A stretch of 30,999 nt of DNA, from assembly GCA_934476515.1 (NCBI GenBank), contig CAKSNZ010000025.1, forward strand, positions 1 to 30,999, given 5' to 3'. Each line of letters opens with the position of its first letter. Position 1 is the stretch's first letter. Below are positions 10,419 through 18,763 of this stretch, piece by piece. The stretch is from an uncultured Ruminococcus sp. Lineage in GTDB: Bacteria; Bacillota; Clostridia; Oscillospirales; Acutalibacteraceae. The translations under genes and the position numbers were made by a program. The notes beneath the pieces are model-generated. The model searched no databases, had not been told where the DNA came from, and saw nothing but the letters and a program-made list of their open reading frames with translations.

Positions 10419-10448
10419 TTGACAATGTTGTAACTAATGTGATAGAAT
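10419..10448 (+). promoter_or_regulatory. Promoter of the rpsL-rpsG-fusA operon
   Basis: TTGACA (10419-10424), an 18-base spacer and TAGAAT (10443-10448). It lies just beyond the rpoC terminator and about 90 bases before rpsL. Confidence 0.75.
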
Positions 10449-10544
10449 GACGGTAAGCGTGGAATAGGGTAATTGCGTAAAATTACAGTAAAATCCGTGC
10501 TAAAATATCGGAAAAACCGAAATAACTTAAGAAGGAGGAAAAAA

Positions 10545-10964
10545 ATGCCTACATTTAACCAGCTTGTTCGCAAGGGTAGAGAAGTTACTGAAAAGAAGGC
10601 AAAGGCACCTGCTCTTTTAAAGGGTTGGAACTCACAGAAGAGACAGGCTACTGATAATGCTTCCCCACAAAAGAGAGGCGTATGTACTAAAGTGTCAACT
10701 GCTACACCAAAGAAGCCTAACTCAGCTCTTAGAAAGATTGCCAGAGTAAGACTTTCAAACGGTATTGAAGTTAGTTCTTATATCCCTGGTGTTGGTCATA
10801 ACCTACAGGAACACTCAGTTGTTCTTATCCGTGGTGGCCGTGTAAAAGACTTACCTGGTGTTCGTTACCATATCGTTCGTGGCACACTTGATGCTCAGGG
10901 CGTTGCTAACAGAAATCAGGCTCGTTCAAAGTATGGCGCAAAGCGTCCAAAAGCAGGTAAATAA
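10545..10964 (+). CDS. rpsL: Ribosomal protein S12
   Basis: The 139-residue protein is S12 of the 30S subunit decoding centre. [12 protein letters not shown] at the start, [17 protein letters not shown] in the middle and [17 protein letters not shown] near the end are diagnostic. The lysines of PKKPNS and GRVKDLP, where streptomycin resistance changes usually fall, are wild type. The segment around [17 protein letters not shown] is the insertion found in Firmicute S12 and absent in E. coli. Start ATG 10545 follows AAGAAGGAGG. A longer in-frame reading from 10473 would run through the promoter-proximal leader and lacks a ribosome binding site. It is the first gene of the str operon. Confidence 0.98.
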   Translation: MPTFNQLVRKGREVTEKKAKAPALLKGWNSQKRQATDNASPQKRGVCTKVSTATPKKPNSALRKIARVRLSNGIEVSSYIPGVGHNLQEHSVVLIRGGRVKDLPGVRYHIVRGTLDAQGVANRNQARSKYGAKRPKAGK

Positions 10965-10970
10965 GGAATT

Positions 10971-11580
<610 letters not shown>

Positions 11581-11624
11581 TAGCAGGACTTATTAGAAAT
11601 AACTTATAAAGGAGGATATTAACC

Positions 11625-13709
11625 GTGGCAAGACAGGTTTCACTTGAAATGACAAGAAATATCGGTATCATGGCTCATATTGATGCCGGTAAAACTACAA
11701 CTACTGAAAGAATTCTGTACTACACAGGTGTTAACCATAAGATTGGTGAAACACATGATGGTGCTGCTACTATGGACTGGATGGTTCAGGAACAAGAACG
11801 TGGTGTAACAATTACATCTGCTGCTACTACATGTTTCTGGAAAAAACACAGAATCAACATCATCGATACACCTGGTCACGTTGACTTCACTGCTGAAGTT
11901 GAACGTTCACTTCGTGTACTTGACGGTTCTGTAACAGTACTTTGTGCTAAGGGTGGTGTTGAACCACAGTCAGAAACAGTTTGGAGACAGGCTGATAACT
12001 ATCATGTTCCAAGAATGGCTTATGTAAATAAGATGGACATTATGGGTGCTGACTTCTACAGAGTTGTTCAGATGATGAAAGACAGACTAAGCTGTAACGC
12101 AGTTCCAATTCAGCTACCAATCGGTGCTGAAGATACATTCAGAGGCATTGTTGACCTAGTTACAATGAAGGCTGAAGTATATTACAATGATGACGGTACA
12201 GACATTAGAGAAGAAGAAATTCCTGAAGATATGAAGGAAATCGCTCAGAAATACCATGAACAGCTAATCGATTCTGTTGCAGAACTAGATGACGCTCTAA
12301 TGGAAAAATATTTCGAAGGCGAAGAACTAACAATTGACGAAATTAAGAAGACTATTCGTAAGGCTACTATTGCTAACGAAATGGTACCTGTAACTTGTGG
12401 TACTTCATACCGTAACAAGGGTGTACAGCTACTTCTTAATGCTATCGTTGACTATATGCCAGCTCCTGTTGACATCCCATCAATTAAGGGTGTTAACCCA
12501 GACACAGGTGAAGAAGATGTAAGACATTCTTCTGACGATGAACCATTTGCAGCTCTTGCATTTAAGATTGCAACTGACCCATTCGTTGGTAAGCTATGTT
12601 TCTTCAGAGTATATTCCGGTGTTGTTAATGCTGGTCAGACAGTTTACAACGCATCAAAGGATAAGAACGAAAGACTTGGTCGTATCCTACAGATGCATGC
12701 TAACCATAGAAAAGACATTGATACAGTTTATGCCGGTGATATTGCTGCTGCTGTTGGTCTAAAGAATACTACTACAGGTGATACTCTTTGTGACGAAAAG
12801 CACCCTATCATCCTTGAATCAATGGAATTCCCAGAACCTGTTATTAGAGTTGCTATTGAACCTAAGACAAAAGCAGGTCAGGAAAAGATGGGTATTGCTC
12901 TTGCAAAACTTGCAGAAGAAGACCCAACATTTAAGGCATATACAGATGAAGAAACAGGCCAGACAATCATTGCCGGTATGGGTGAACTTCATCTGGAAAT
13001 TATCGTTGACAGACTACTAAGAGAATTCAAGGTAGAAGCTAACATCGGTGCTCCACAGGTTGCTTATAAAGAAACAATCCGTTCTGATGCAGATGTTGAT
13101 ATGAAGTATGCTCGTCAGTCAGGTGGTAAAGGTCAGTACGGTCATGTTAAGATTCGTGTTTCTCCTAACCCAGGCAAGGGCTACGAATTTGTTAACTCTA
13201 TCGTTGGTGGTGCTATTCCTAAGGAATATATTCCAGCAGTTGACCAAGGTATCCAGGGTGCTATGCAGTCAGGTATCTTAGCTAACTACAATGTAGTTGA
13301 CTGTAAGGTTGAACTATACGATGGTTCTTACCATGAAGTTGACTCATCTGAAATGGCATTTAAGATTGCCGGTTCTATGGCTTTCAAGGAAGCTATGAAG
13401 AAGGCAGATCCTGTTCTACTTGAACCACTAATGAAGGTTACAGTTATTGTTCCTGAAGAGTATATGGGTGACGTTATCGGTGACCTTAACTCTCGTCGTG
13501 GTCAGATTCAGGGTATGGAAGCTGTTGGTAATGCTCAGCGTATCAACGCTCATGTTCCTCTATCTGAAATGTTCGGTTATGCTACTGATATGCGTTCTAA
13601 GACTCAGGGCCGTGGTCAGTACGTAATGGAACCAGACACATATCAGGAAGTTCCAAAGTCAATCGCTGAAGACATTATGTCAAAGCGTAATAAGAAGTCT
13701 GAAGACTAA
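11625..13709 (+). CDS. fusA: Elongation factor G
   Basis: The 694-residue protein is EF-G, the GTPase that drives ribosomal translocation and, with RRF, recycling. GTPase motifs are in place: AHIDAGKTT (17-25), DTPGH (81-85) and NKMD (135-138). Domains II to V follow, including the domain IV segment with [12 protein letters not shown] and the C-terminal RRGQIQGME region. Length and motifs match the translation factor, not the TetM-type protection proteins. Start GTG 11625 follows AAAGGAGG. It is the third gene of the str operon; tuf follows 117 bases later with its own promoter candidate. Confidence 0.98.
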   Translation: MARQVSLEMTRNIGIMAHIDAGKTTTTERILYYTGVNHKIGETHDGAATMDWMVQEQERGVTITSAATTCFWKKHRINIIDTPGHVDFTAEVERSLRVLDGSVTVLCAKGGVEPQSETVWRQADNYHVPRMAYVNKMDIMGADFYRVVQMMKDRLSCNAVPIQLPIGAEDTFRGIVDLVTMKAEVYYNDDGTDIREEEIPEDMKEIAQKYHEQLIDSVAELDDALMEKYFEGEELTIDEIKKTIRKATIANEMVPVTCGTSYRNKGVQLLLNAIVDYMPAPVDIPSIKGVNPDTGEEDVRHSSDDEPFAALAFKIATDPFVGKLCFFRVYSGVVNAGQTVYNASKDKNERLGRILQMHANHRKDIDTVYAGDIAAAVGLKNTTTGDTLCDEKHPIILESMEFPEPVIRVAIEPKTKAGQEKMGIALAKLAEEDPTFKAYTDEETGQTIIAGMGELHLEIIVDRLLREFKVEANIGAPQVAYKETIRSDADVDMKYARQSGGKGQYGHVKIRVSPNPGKGYEFVNSIVGGAIPKEYIPAVDQGIQGAMQSGILANYNVVDCKVELYDGSYHEVDSSEMAFKIAGSMAFKEAMKKADPVLLEPLMKVTVIVPEEYMGDVIGDLNSRRGQIQGMEAVGNAQRINAHVPLSEMFGYATDMRSKTQGRGQYVMEPDTYQEVPKSIAEDIMSKRNKKSED

Positions 13710-13729
13710 TATCTTAATAAATTAATACT

Positions 13730-13756
13730 CTTTTGTTGATTATATATCAACAAAAG
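13730..13756. repeat. Inverted repeat between fusA and tuf
   Basis: CTTTTGTTGAT (13730-13740) and ATCAACAAAAG (13746-13756) form a perfect 11-bp stem with a 5-base loop. It is followed by GGTTGCAATTTT, not a proper T run, so it is at most a weak terminator or a processing/stability hairpin. Confidence 0.55.
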
Positions 13757-13758
13757 GG

Positions 13759-13787
13759 TTGCAATTTTATTAAAAAATTGTTACAAT
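13759..13787 (+). promoter_or_regulatory. Candidate promoter of tuf
   Basis: TTGCAA (13759-13764), 17-base spacer, TACAAT (13782-13787). It would start transcription about 30 bases before the tuf ribosome binding site, allowing EF-Tu to be made in excess of EF-G. Confidence 0.5.
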
Positions 13788-13826
13788 AATAACTACCAAG
13801 ATTTTAATCTAAGGAGGATTATAAAA

Positions 13827-15029
13827 ATGGCAAGAGAAAAGTTTGAAAGAAATAAGCCACACGTAAACATTGGTACTATCGGTCACGTTGACCATGGTAA
13901 AACTACACTTACAGCTGCTATCACAAAGGTTCTTAACCTAAACGGTGAAGCAGACTTCGTTGATTATGCTAATATCGATAAGGCTCCAGAAGAAAGAGAA
14001 AGAGGTATTACAATCAACACAGCTCACGTTGAATATGAAACAGATAAGAGACACTACGCTCACGTTGACTGCCCAGGCCATGCTGACTATGTTAAAAACA
14101 TGATCACTGGTGCTGCTCAGATGGACGGTGCTATCCTTGTTGTTTCTGCTGCTGATGGTCCTATGCCACAGACAAGAGAACACATCCTTCTATCTCGTCA
14201 GGTTGGTGTTCCATACATCGTTGTATTCATGAACAAGACTGACCAAGTTGACGATCCTGAACTACTAGAACTAGTAGAAATGGAAATCCGTGACCTACTA
14301 AACGAATATGACTTCCCAGGCGATGACACTCCAATCATCAAGGGTTCAGCATATCTTGCTCTAACAAGCACATCAACAGATACAAATGCTCCTGAATACA
14401 AGTGTATTCACGAACTAATGGACGCTGTTGACGAATTCATCCCAACTCCAGAAAGAGATTCTGATAAGCCATTCATCATGCCAGTTGAAGACGTATTCAC
14501 AATCACAGGTCGTGGTACTGTTGCAACAGGTAGAGTTGAAAGAGGTATTATCAACGTAAATGATGAAGTTGAAATCGTTGGTCTAACAGACGAAATCCGT
14601 AAGGTTGTTGTTACAGGTCTTGAAATGTTCAGAAAGTCTCTAGACTATGCTGAATGTGGTGATAACGTTGGTGCACTTCTAAGAGGTGTTCAGAGATCTG
14701 AAATCGAAAGAGGTCAGGTTCTTGCAAAGCCAGGTACAATTCACCCACATAAGAAGTTCAGTGGTCAGGTTTACGTTCTAACAAAGGACGAAGGTGGCCG
14801 TCATACTCCATTCTTCAACAACTATCGTCCACAGTTCTACTTCAGAACAACAGACGTAACAGGTACAATCACACTTCCAGAAGGTACAGAAATGTGCATG
14901 CCTGGTGATAACGTTGAAATGTCAGTTGAACTAATCACTCCTATCGCTATCGAAGAAGGTCTTCGTTTCGCTATCCGTGAAGGCGGTAGAACAGTTGGTT
15001 CAGGTGCTGTTACATCTATCAACGAATAA
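13827..15029 (+). CDS. tuf: Elongation factor Tu
   Basis: The 400-residue protein is EF-Tu, which delivers aminoacyl-tRNA to the ribosome. It opens with the standard [19 protein letters not shown] and carries GHVDHGKTT (19-27), DCPGH (81-85) and NKTD (136-139). Domains II and III are complete, ending in [10 protein letters not shown]. Start ATG 13827 follows AAGGAGG. Leucine is often encoded by CTA, which is also marked in rpoBC and fusA here. It probably reads from its own promoter in addition to fusA readthrough, and ends at a strong terminator. Confidence 0.99.
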   Translation: MAREKFERNKPHVNIGTIGHVDHGKTTLTAAITKVLNLNGEADFVDYANIDKAPEERERGITINTAHVEYETDKRHYAHVDCPGHADYVKNMITGAAQMDGAILVVSAADGPMPQTREHILLSRQVGVPYIVVFMNKTDQVDDPELLELVEMEIRDLLNEYDFPGDDTPIIKGSAYLALTSTSTDTNAPEYKCIHELMDAVDEFIPTPERDSDKPFIMPVEDVFTITGRGTVATGRVERGIINVNDEVEIVGLTDEIRKVVVTGLEMFRKSLDYAECGDNVGALLRGVQRSEIERGQVLAKPGTIHPHKKFSGQVYVLTKDEGGRHTPFFNNYRPQFYFRTTDVTGTITLPEGTEMCMPGDNVEMSVELITPIAIEEGLRFAIREGGRTVGSGAVTSINE

Positions 15030-15064
15030 TTATAACTTAATATAATTATTTACCTAAGTAATTT

Positions 15065-15095
15065 AGTCCCTTGTCTTTTGACAAGGGACTTTTTG
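15065..15095 (+). terminator. Intrinsic terminator after tuf
   Basis: AGTCCCTTGTC (15065-15075), loop TTTT, GACAAGGGACT (15080-15090), then five T. A perfect 11-bp stem. Confidence 0.95.
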
Positions 15096-15138
15096 CGTTC
15101 ATTTCTTATTAATTATTAATTCTTGTTGTGAAATTATA

Positions 15139-15169
15139 CAAAGTGGTAATATTCTTGTAATACACTTTG
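15139..15169. repeat. Inverted repeat upstream of the beta-helix gene
   Basis: CAAAGTG (15139-15145) and CACTTTG (15163-15169) form a dyad with a 17-base centre, about 30 bases upstream of the promoter candidate. It may be a regulator site; nothing in the window identifies the regulator. Confidence 0.3.
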
Positions 15170-15199
15170 CACAAAGTTATTGTGTTGTTTTAATAAATA

Positions 15200-15228
15200 T
15201 TTACAGTAAAAAATATAAGTGGTAAAAT
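15200..15228 (+). promoter_or_regulatory. Candidate promoter of the beta-helix operon
   Basis: TTTACA (15200-15205), 17-base spacer, TAAAAT (15223-15228), 30 bases before the start codon. Confidence 0.55.
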
Positions 15229-15257
15229 GTAGTTACAATATATTTGGAGGGATAATT

Positions 15258-16973
15258 ATGAACATATTTAAGAAAATTATACCGTTGTGTTTATGTTTAT
15301 CAATGATATGTACTTTATTTGGCTTTCAAACTGTAGAAGGTGCTACTGCATATGATGAAACAATTTCTAACGGTAGTTTTTCAGACTTTCAAAAAGCATT
15401 GCTAAATGCAAAAGACAAAGGTACTGCTAATCATATTTATAAAATACATATTACAAAGGATTTAAGAATTAATCAATCTGTAGGTATTTATTCAAACACT
15501 ATGATTGTTGTTGATAAAAATGTAAAAATTATTCGTAATTTACCTGCAGGTGATGGTGGAACAACATTTAGAGTAGGCAAACCGGGTTCTTCTGCTTCAG
15601 GATATTATTATAGAAACATTACTATTCAAGGTGGTATTTGGGATGGTAATGTTAGAAGTAAAGATACAGGCTTCTGCACATTTAAAGTAAACCATTCTCA
15701 GAATGTTAAGTTCCTAAATATGACAATTCAAAATGACCTTGAAGGTCATATGATTGAGGCAGGTGCTGTTAATGGCTTAACAATTTCTAGGGTTAACTTT
15801 AAGAATCATAAATGCTACTTTAAGGCTCATAAAAATAAGAATGATTATTATGAGCATGAAGAGGCTTTACAACTTGATGTAAACCTATATGAAACGACTG
15901 CTATCGGCAATTATGATAAATACCAAAACAAAAATGTAACTGTTGATAGATGTAATTTTACAAACTTAGGCAGAGGTATTGGTTCTCACAATAGTATTGA
16001 TGGTTGTTATTTTACAAATATGAAGTTTACTAACAATACCTTTAAGAATATTAAGAGTTATGCAATCGGTGCTATTAATTATAGAAATAGCAAAATTCAG
16101 AATAACAAAATTCTAAACTGTGGCTCAGGTATTTTGTTTGTAAATTCTAAGCCTAATTATACTGGCTATACCGGCACTTATGTTGTAAATAATTGGAATT
16201 TAAAGGTTAATACTTCTAAGGACAATTCTATTATTTCAGGTAATACAATTACAATTAATAGCCCAAAATCTAAGGATAGCAGAGCTTTGTACATTAACGG
16301 TAACAAAATTTCAAAACCTGCAATTTATAAAAAAGGTCTTAACTCAGCAAACAGACTATCCGGTTATCAAGGCTATCTAAAAGGTGACCACAGAATTAAT
16401 GGTTTAACAATCACTAAAAATAACATTACCGTTAAGAATATGACTGCTGTCTTTTATAAAGGCATCAGAAACTCAACATTTTCTAACAATAATATTACAT
16501 TTAACGGCAACCAAAAATCAGATCACTATGGACTAACTATGGATAGCGTTCCGGATCAGCTAAATGAAAATGTAACTGTTAATGGCAACAAAATCAAGAA
16601 CTTTAATGGTGGTATACTATGTAAGAATAGCAAGAAAGTTACTTTCAAAAATACTACAGTTTATAATTCATATAAGCAACATATTTATCTTGAAGGTGTC
16701 AATGTTACATTTGTCGGTTGTTCACTTGATAAAGCAAAAACTAAGCATGGTATTGCAAGTAAGAACAGTAAAATTACTTTGAAAAATACAAATATTACTA
16801 ATGCAAAAGAATTTGGCCTTTATTCTTACAACTGTTCCGGTAAAGTAACAGGTGGTAAGATTGCAAATTGTGGTAAGTACGGTATCGGTGCATACAAGAA
16901 AGGTATATCATATAGCAAGGTTAAGTTCTCTAATAACGGTGCAAACGGTAAATGTAATTATTACAGAGGTTAA
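15258..16973 (+). CDS. Secreted right-handed parallel beta-helix protein
   Basis: The 571-residue product starts with a signal peptide (hydrophobic core to about residue 22, cleavage probably after VEGA near 29). The rest is a chain of short repeats rich in Asn, with N-x-hydrophobic patterns such as VTVDRCNFTN, IQNNKILNCGSGILFVN and ITKNNITVKN. This is the pattern of right-handed parallel beta-helix (Pbh1/pectate-lyase-like) proteins, which bind or cleave polysaccharides or act as surface adhesins. No obvious catalytic set can be assigned and no cell-wall anchor is present. Start ATG 15258 follows TTGGAGGG; a longer frame from 15219 overlaps the promoter and has no ribosome binding site. The next gene begins 27 bases on and encodes an anchored protein, so the two may work together at the surface. 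Confidence 0.8.
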   Translation: MNIFKKIIPLCLCLSMICTLFGFQTVEGATAYDETISNGSFSDFQKALLNAKDKGTANHIYKIHITKDLRINQSVGIYSNTMIVVDKNVKIIRNLPAGDGGTTFRVGKPGSSASGYYYRNITIQGGIWDGNVRSKDTGFCTFKVNHSQNVKFLNMTIQNDLEGHMIEAGAVNGLTISRVNFKNHKCYFKAHKNKNDYYEHEEALQLDVNLYETTAIGNYDKYQNKNVTVDRCNFTNLGRGIGSHNSIDGCYFTNMKFTNNTFKNIKSYAIGAINYRNSKIQNNKILNCGSGILFVNSKPNYTGYTGTYVVNNWNLKVNTSKDNSIISGNTITINSPKSKDSRALYINGNKISKPAIYKKGLNSANRLSGYQGYLKGDHRINGLTITKNNITVKNMTAVFYKGIRNSTFSNNNITFNGNQKSDHYGLTMDSVPDQLNENVTVNGNKIKNFNGGILCKNSKKVTFKNTTVYNSYKQHIYLEGVNVTFVGCSLDKAKTKHGIASKNSKITLKNTNITNAKEFGLYSYNCSGKVTGGKIANCGKYGIGAYKKGISYSKVKFSNNGANGKCNYYRG

Positions 16974-17000
16974 TTTATTATTATCTAAGGAGTGTTTATA

Positions 17001-17378
17001 ATGAAAAAATTAATGTGCTTAGTTACAGTGTTGATGATGATTTCTATGTTTGCTTTCAGCATTAATTCTTTTAGTGCTGATGAGGTTGATAATCAAGATA
17101 CTTCTATTGTAACTAATGAAAACAATGCAGAAAATTACGGTGAGGACAAAGTGTTGCTTACTGATGATATTGAGGGTGATGCAACTGTTGATGAAGCCAC
17201 TGATGATGAAATGGCTTATTCCAGTGGTAATCCGGCACCAAAAGGTGCAACTTCCGATGAAGTAGGTTCAGAAATGAGTTCACCTAAAACAAGTGATACA
17301 GATACATATACTGCAGTAGTTTTAGCGCTACTATTTGGTTCAGTAGCTTCTGTTGCAGTTTATAAGCTAAAGAAATAA
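17001..17378 (+). CDS. Small secreted acidic protein with sortase-type C-terminal signal
   Basis: The 125-residue protein has an N-terminal signal peptide (cleavage near FSA, about residue 26), a highly acidic low-complexity middle (many Asp, Glu and Thr), and a C-terminal sorting signal: SPKTSD followed by a hydrophobic stretch (VVLALLFGSVASVAVY) and the basic tail KLKK. The motif resembles the (N/S)PKTGD variant of LPXTG, with Ser in place of Gly. This implies covalent attachment to peptidoglycan by a sortase that is not in this window. Start ATG 17001 follows AAGGAG. It is cotranscribed with the beta-helix gene. No enzyme domain is seen; it could be a wall-anchored partner or spacer. The anchoring inference is moderately sure. 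Confidence 0.7.
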   Translation: MKKLMCLVTVLMMISMFAFSINSFSADEVDNQDTSIVTNENNAENYGEDKVLLTDDIEGDATVDEATDDEMAYSSGNPAPKGATSDEVGSEMSSPKTSDTDTYTAVVLALLFGSVASVAVYKLKK

Positions 17379-17392
17379 TTAAATAAAAAACT

Positions 17393-17424
17393 AAAAGGTC
17401 TGTTACTATGTAGCAGACCTTTTG
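17393..17424 (+). terminator. Terminator after the surface protein operon
   Basis: AAAAGGTCTGTTAC (17393-17406) pairs with GTAGCAGACCTTTT (17410-17423) with one G-T pair, giving a 14-bp stem closed by a T run that is part of the stem. Confidence 0.85.
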
Positions 17425-17466
17425 TGTATAAGATAATAACAGAATAGCAGAAATAGGGTAGGATTA

Positions 17467-17495
17467 TTGCAATTTTATTTAAAGTATTGTACACT
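17467..17495 (+). promoter_or_regulatory. Candidate promoter of the DUF1292 gene
   Basis: TTGCAA (17467-17472), 17-base spacer, TACACT (17490-17495), 27 bases before the start codon. The first 13 bases (TTGCAATTTTATT) are identical to the tuf promoter candidate. Confidence 0.5.
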
Positions 17496-17522
17496 ATTTA
17501 TATAACTTTTTAGGAGGATACT

Positions 17523-17786
17523 ATGGAAAAGAATGTAATTTTCACTTTAGAAGACGATTTAGGCAATGAAACTGAGTTTGAGTTGCTTGATGTTATTAAC
17601 TATAAAAATGATGAATATGCTGTTTTAATTGAGAATGTTGAGGATGTAGAGGACTTAACTATTCTTAAGATAGACAGTTATGATGACCAAGAAGAGGTTT
17701 ATACCGGTATTGATGACGATGATTTGGTACAGAAAATCTTTGATATTTTCAAGAAAAATCATCCGGATGAATTTGATTATAAATAA
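17523..17786 (+). CDS. DUF1292 family protein (YrzB-like)
   Basis: The 87-residue acidic cytoplasmic protein has the DUF1292 pattern: an opening VIFTLEDDLGNETEFELLDVI, then YKNDEYAVLIE, and an Asp/Glu-rich second half ending in an IFDIFKKN helix. The family is widespread in Firmicutes and has no firm function. In Bacillus it sits with yrzL (IreB-like) and yrrK (RuvX), but here the IreB gene lies 12 kb away. Start ATG follows TAGGAGGA. It is a single-gene unit between two terminators. Confidence 0.85.
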   Translation: MEKNVIFTLEDDLGNETEFELLDVINYKNDEYAVLIENVEDVEDLTILKIDSYDDQEEVYTGIDDDDLVQKIFDIFKKNHPDEFDYK

Positions 17787-17830
17787 TTTTTATTTCAATT
17801 TCCATATTTATGTATTAAATTGCATAGCAA

Positions 17831-17858
17831 AAAAGGCACTCAGCTGAGTGCCTTTTCT
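17831..17858. terminator. Bidirectional terminator between convergent genes
   Basis: A perfect 26-base palindrome (17831-17856) with centre CAG/CTG: arms GGCACTCAG and CTGAGTGCC flanked by AAAA and TTTT. It serves the DUF1292 gene on plus and the small gene at 17916-18182 on minus. Confidence 0.92.
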
Positions 17859-17915
17859 GTTAAGGATTTTTGAAATTAATGCGTTCTAAACGCGACTTGT
17901 TATCAATGTTACTGA

Positions 17916-18182
17916 TTAAGCAATTTCAGCATTACCTGTATCACCAAGTAGGTTGAATCTGAATAATTTGCTTTCATCATTCTTGTTATCACAATAAATG
18001 CAAGCTTCTGCGATTTTGCCGCCTTCGATTAGCTTTGTTAAACCAACGAGCTGACATAGTTTGCTTTTTAGATTCAAACGGTCTCCCTCGCTAGTAACTA
18101 GATATACATTACCTTCGCAAGTGTCGAGCACGGCAAGGAACTTGGTAACATCAATGTCATGTAGATTGATCATAGGTGTCAT
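17916..18182 (-). CDS. Conserved small protein of unknown function
   Basis: The 88-residue protein has no signal peptide or membrane segment. It opens with MTPMINLHDIDVTKFLAVLD, then a YLVTSEGDRLNLKSKLCQL region and a KLIEGGKIAEACIYCDNKND segment with two close cysteines. I recognise its general look as a small protein conserved in Clostridia but can give no function. Start is ATG at 18182, 8 bases after AAGGAGG; an internal ATG at 18173 is possible but less well placed. It is a monocistronic gene with a perfect-box promoter, a 110-base leader containing three hairpins, and a strong terminator, which suggests high and regulated expression. Confidence 0.7.
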   Translation of the reverse strand: MTPMINLHDIDVTKFLAVLDTCEGNVYLVTSEGDRLNLKSKLCQLVGLTKLIEGGKIAEACIYCDNKNDESKLFRFNLLGDTGNAEIA

Positions 18183-18206
18183 AAAATTTTCCTCCTTAAA
18201 TTATAT

Positions 18207-18269
18207 ACGATTTTTCGTGCTGCCATTTACCATTTGGCTGTGAATGAATCGCTAACGAATGTTTGCGAT
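18207..18269 (-). ncRNA. Hairpin-rich 5' leader of the small conserved gene
   Basis: Within the 110-base leader three hairpins can be seen: ATCGC-t-AAC-gaat-GTT-t-GCGAT (18248-18269), GCCA/TGGC (18222-18238) and ACGA/TCGT (18207-18218). The first is a 5+3 bp stem with one symmetrical mismatch. No known riboswitch family is recognised. Confidence 0.4.
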
Positions 18270-18287
18270 ATCAAGTGGACTATTTAC

Positions 18288-18327
18288 TTGACACTTACTA
18301 TTATACATATTCTTTAGTGAATGTCAA
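18288..18327 (-). promoter_or_regulatory. Promoter of the small conserved gene, inside a dyad
   Basis: On the minus strand TTGACA (18327-18322) and TATAAT (18305-18300) are both perfect with a 16-base spacer. An imperfect inverted repeat surrounds it: TTGACACTTACTA (18288-18300) and TAGTGAATGTCAA (18315-18327), 11 of 13 positions symmetrical. One arm covers the -35, the other the -10 edge and start point, an operator-like arrangement. Confidence 0.75.
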
Positions 18328-18571
18328 CAAATAATTGCTACTTTATTTGTACAAGGTGACTACTAAATATCAAAACTGTACAATTACAATGTGTGATTAT
18401 TGTGCAATATGCTACAAAAAATTTAACAGTAATTTTAACTAGTTAAAGTTTGTGTAAATTCTTTTAGTGAATATTATCAAATTTGTTCTCTAAAAGAAAA
18501 ATAATTTGCACAATCATACAAATTACAAAAATGAAATTTTCTATATTGGAATAAAAATAACATAAAAGTAC
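18328..18571. other. Gene-free AT-rich region, possible small RNA
   Basis: No credible ORF lies on either strand. There is a 9-bp inverted repeat ATTGTGCAA (18399-18407) / TTGCACAAT (18506-18514) and a second copy of TTTAGTGAAT (near 18466) that also occurs at the promoter dyad (18313-18322). The stretch ends at an intrinsic terminator with no plus-strand gene upstream of it. A weak promoter candidate is TTGTGT with a 16-base spacer to TATTAT (about 18449-18476). Confidence 0.3.
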
Positions 18572-18573
18572 CG

Positions 18574-18600
18574 AAAAAGCCCATTACAATGGGCTTTTCT
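18574..18600. terminator. Orphan intrinsic terminator
   Basis: AAAAAGCCCAT (18574-18584), loop TTACA-like, ATGGGCTTTT (18589-18598). Both strands have a T run. The nearest plus-strand gene upstream already has its own terminator at 17831, so the transcript ended here is unassigned. Confidence 0.85.
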
Positions 18601-18701
18601 TTGCGTTATAATCGGCTAAAAATAAGGAAAAATAAAATTAAAAAATTTTTAGGAAAACCCTTTACAAGGCTAAAATAGGTGAAATTATATACTTATTTTT
18701 A

Positions 18702-18730
18702 TTGTATTGAACTTTGTTATATTGTATAAT
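18702..18730 (+). promoter_or_regulatory. Promoter of the phosphohexomutase operon
   Basis: TTGTAT (18702-18707), 17-base spacer, TATAAT (18725-18730), 33 bases before the start codon. Confidence 0.7.
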
Positions 18731-18763
18731 AGTTTTAGAAAATTAATTTAAGGGGTATATTTT

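Noticed and set aside
10473..10544. 24-residue extension of S12
   Set aside because: No ribosome binding site, and family members start at MPTFNQL, preceded here by AGGAGG.
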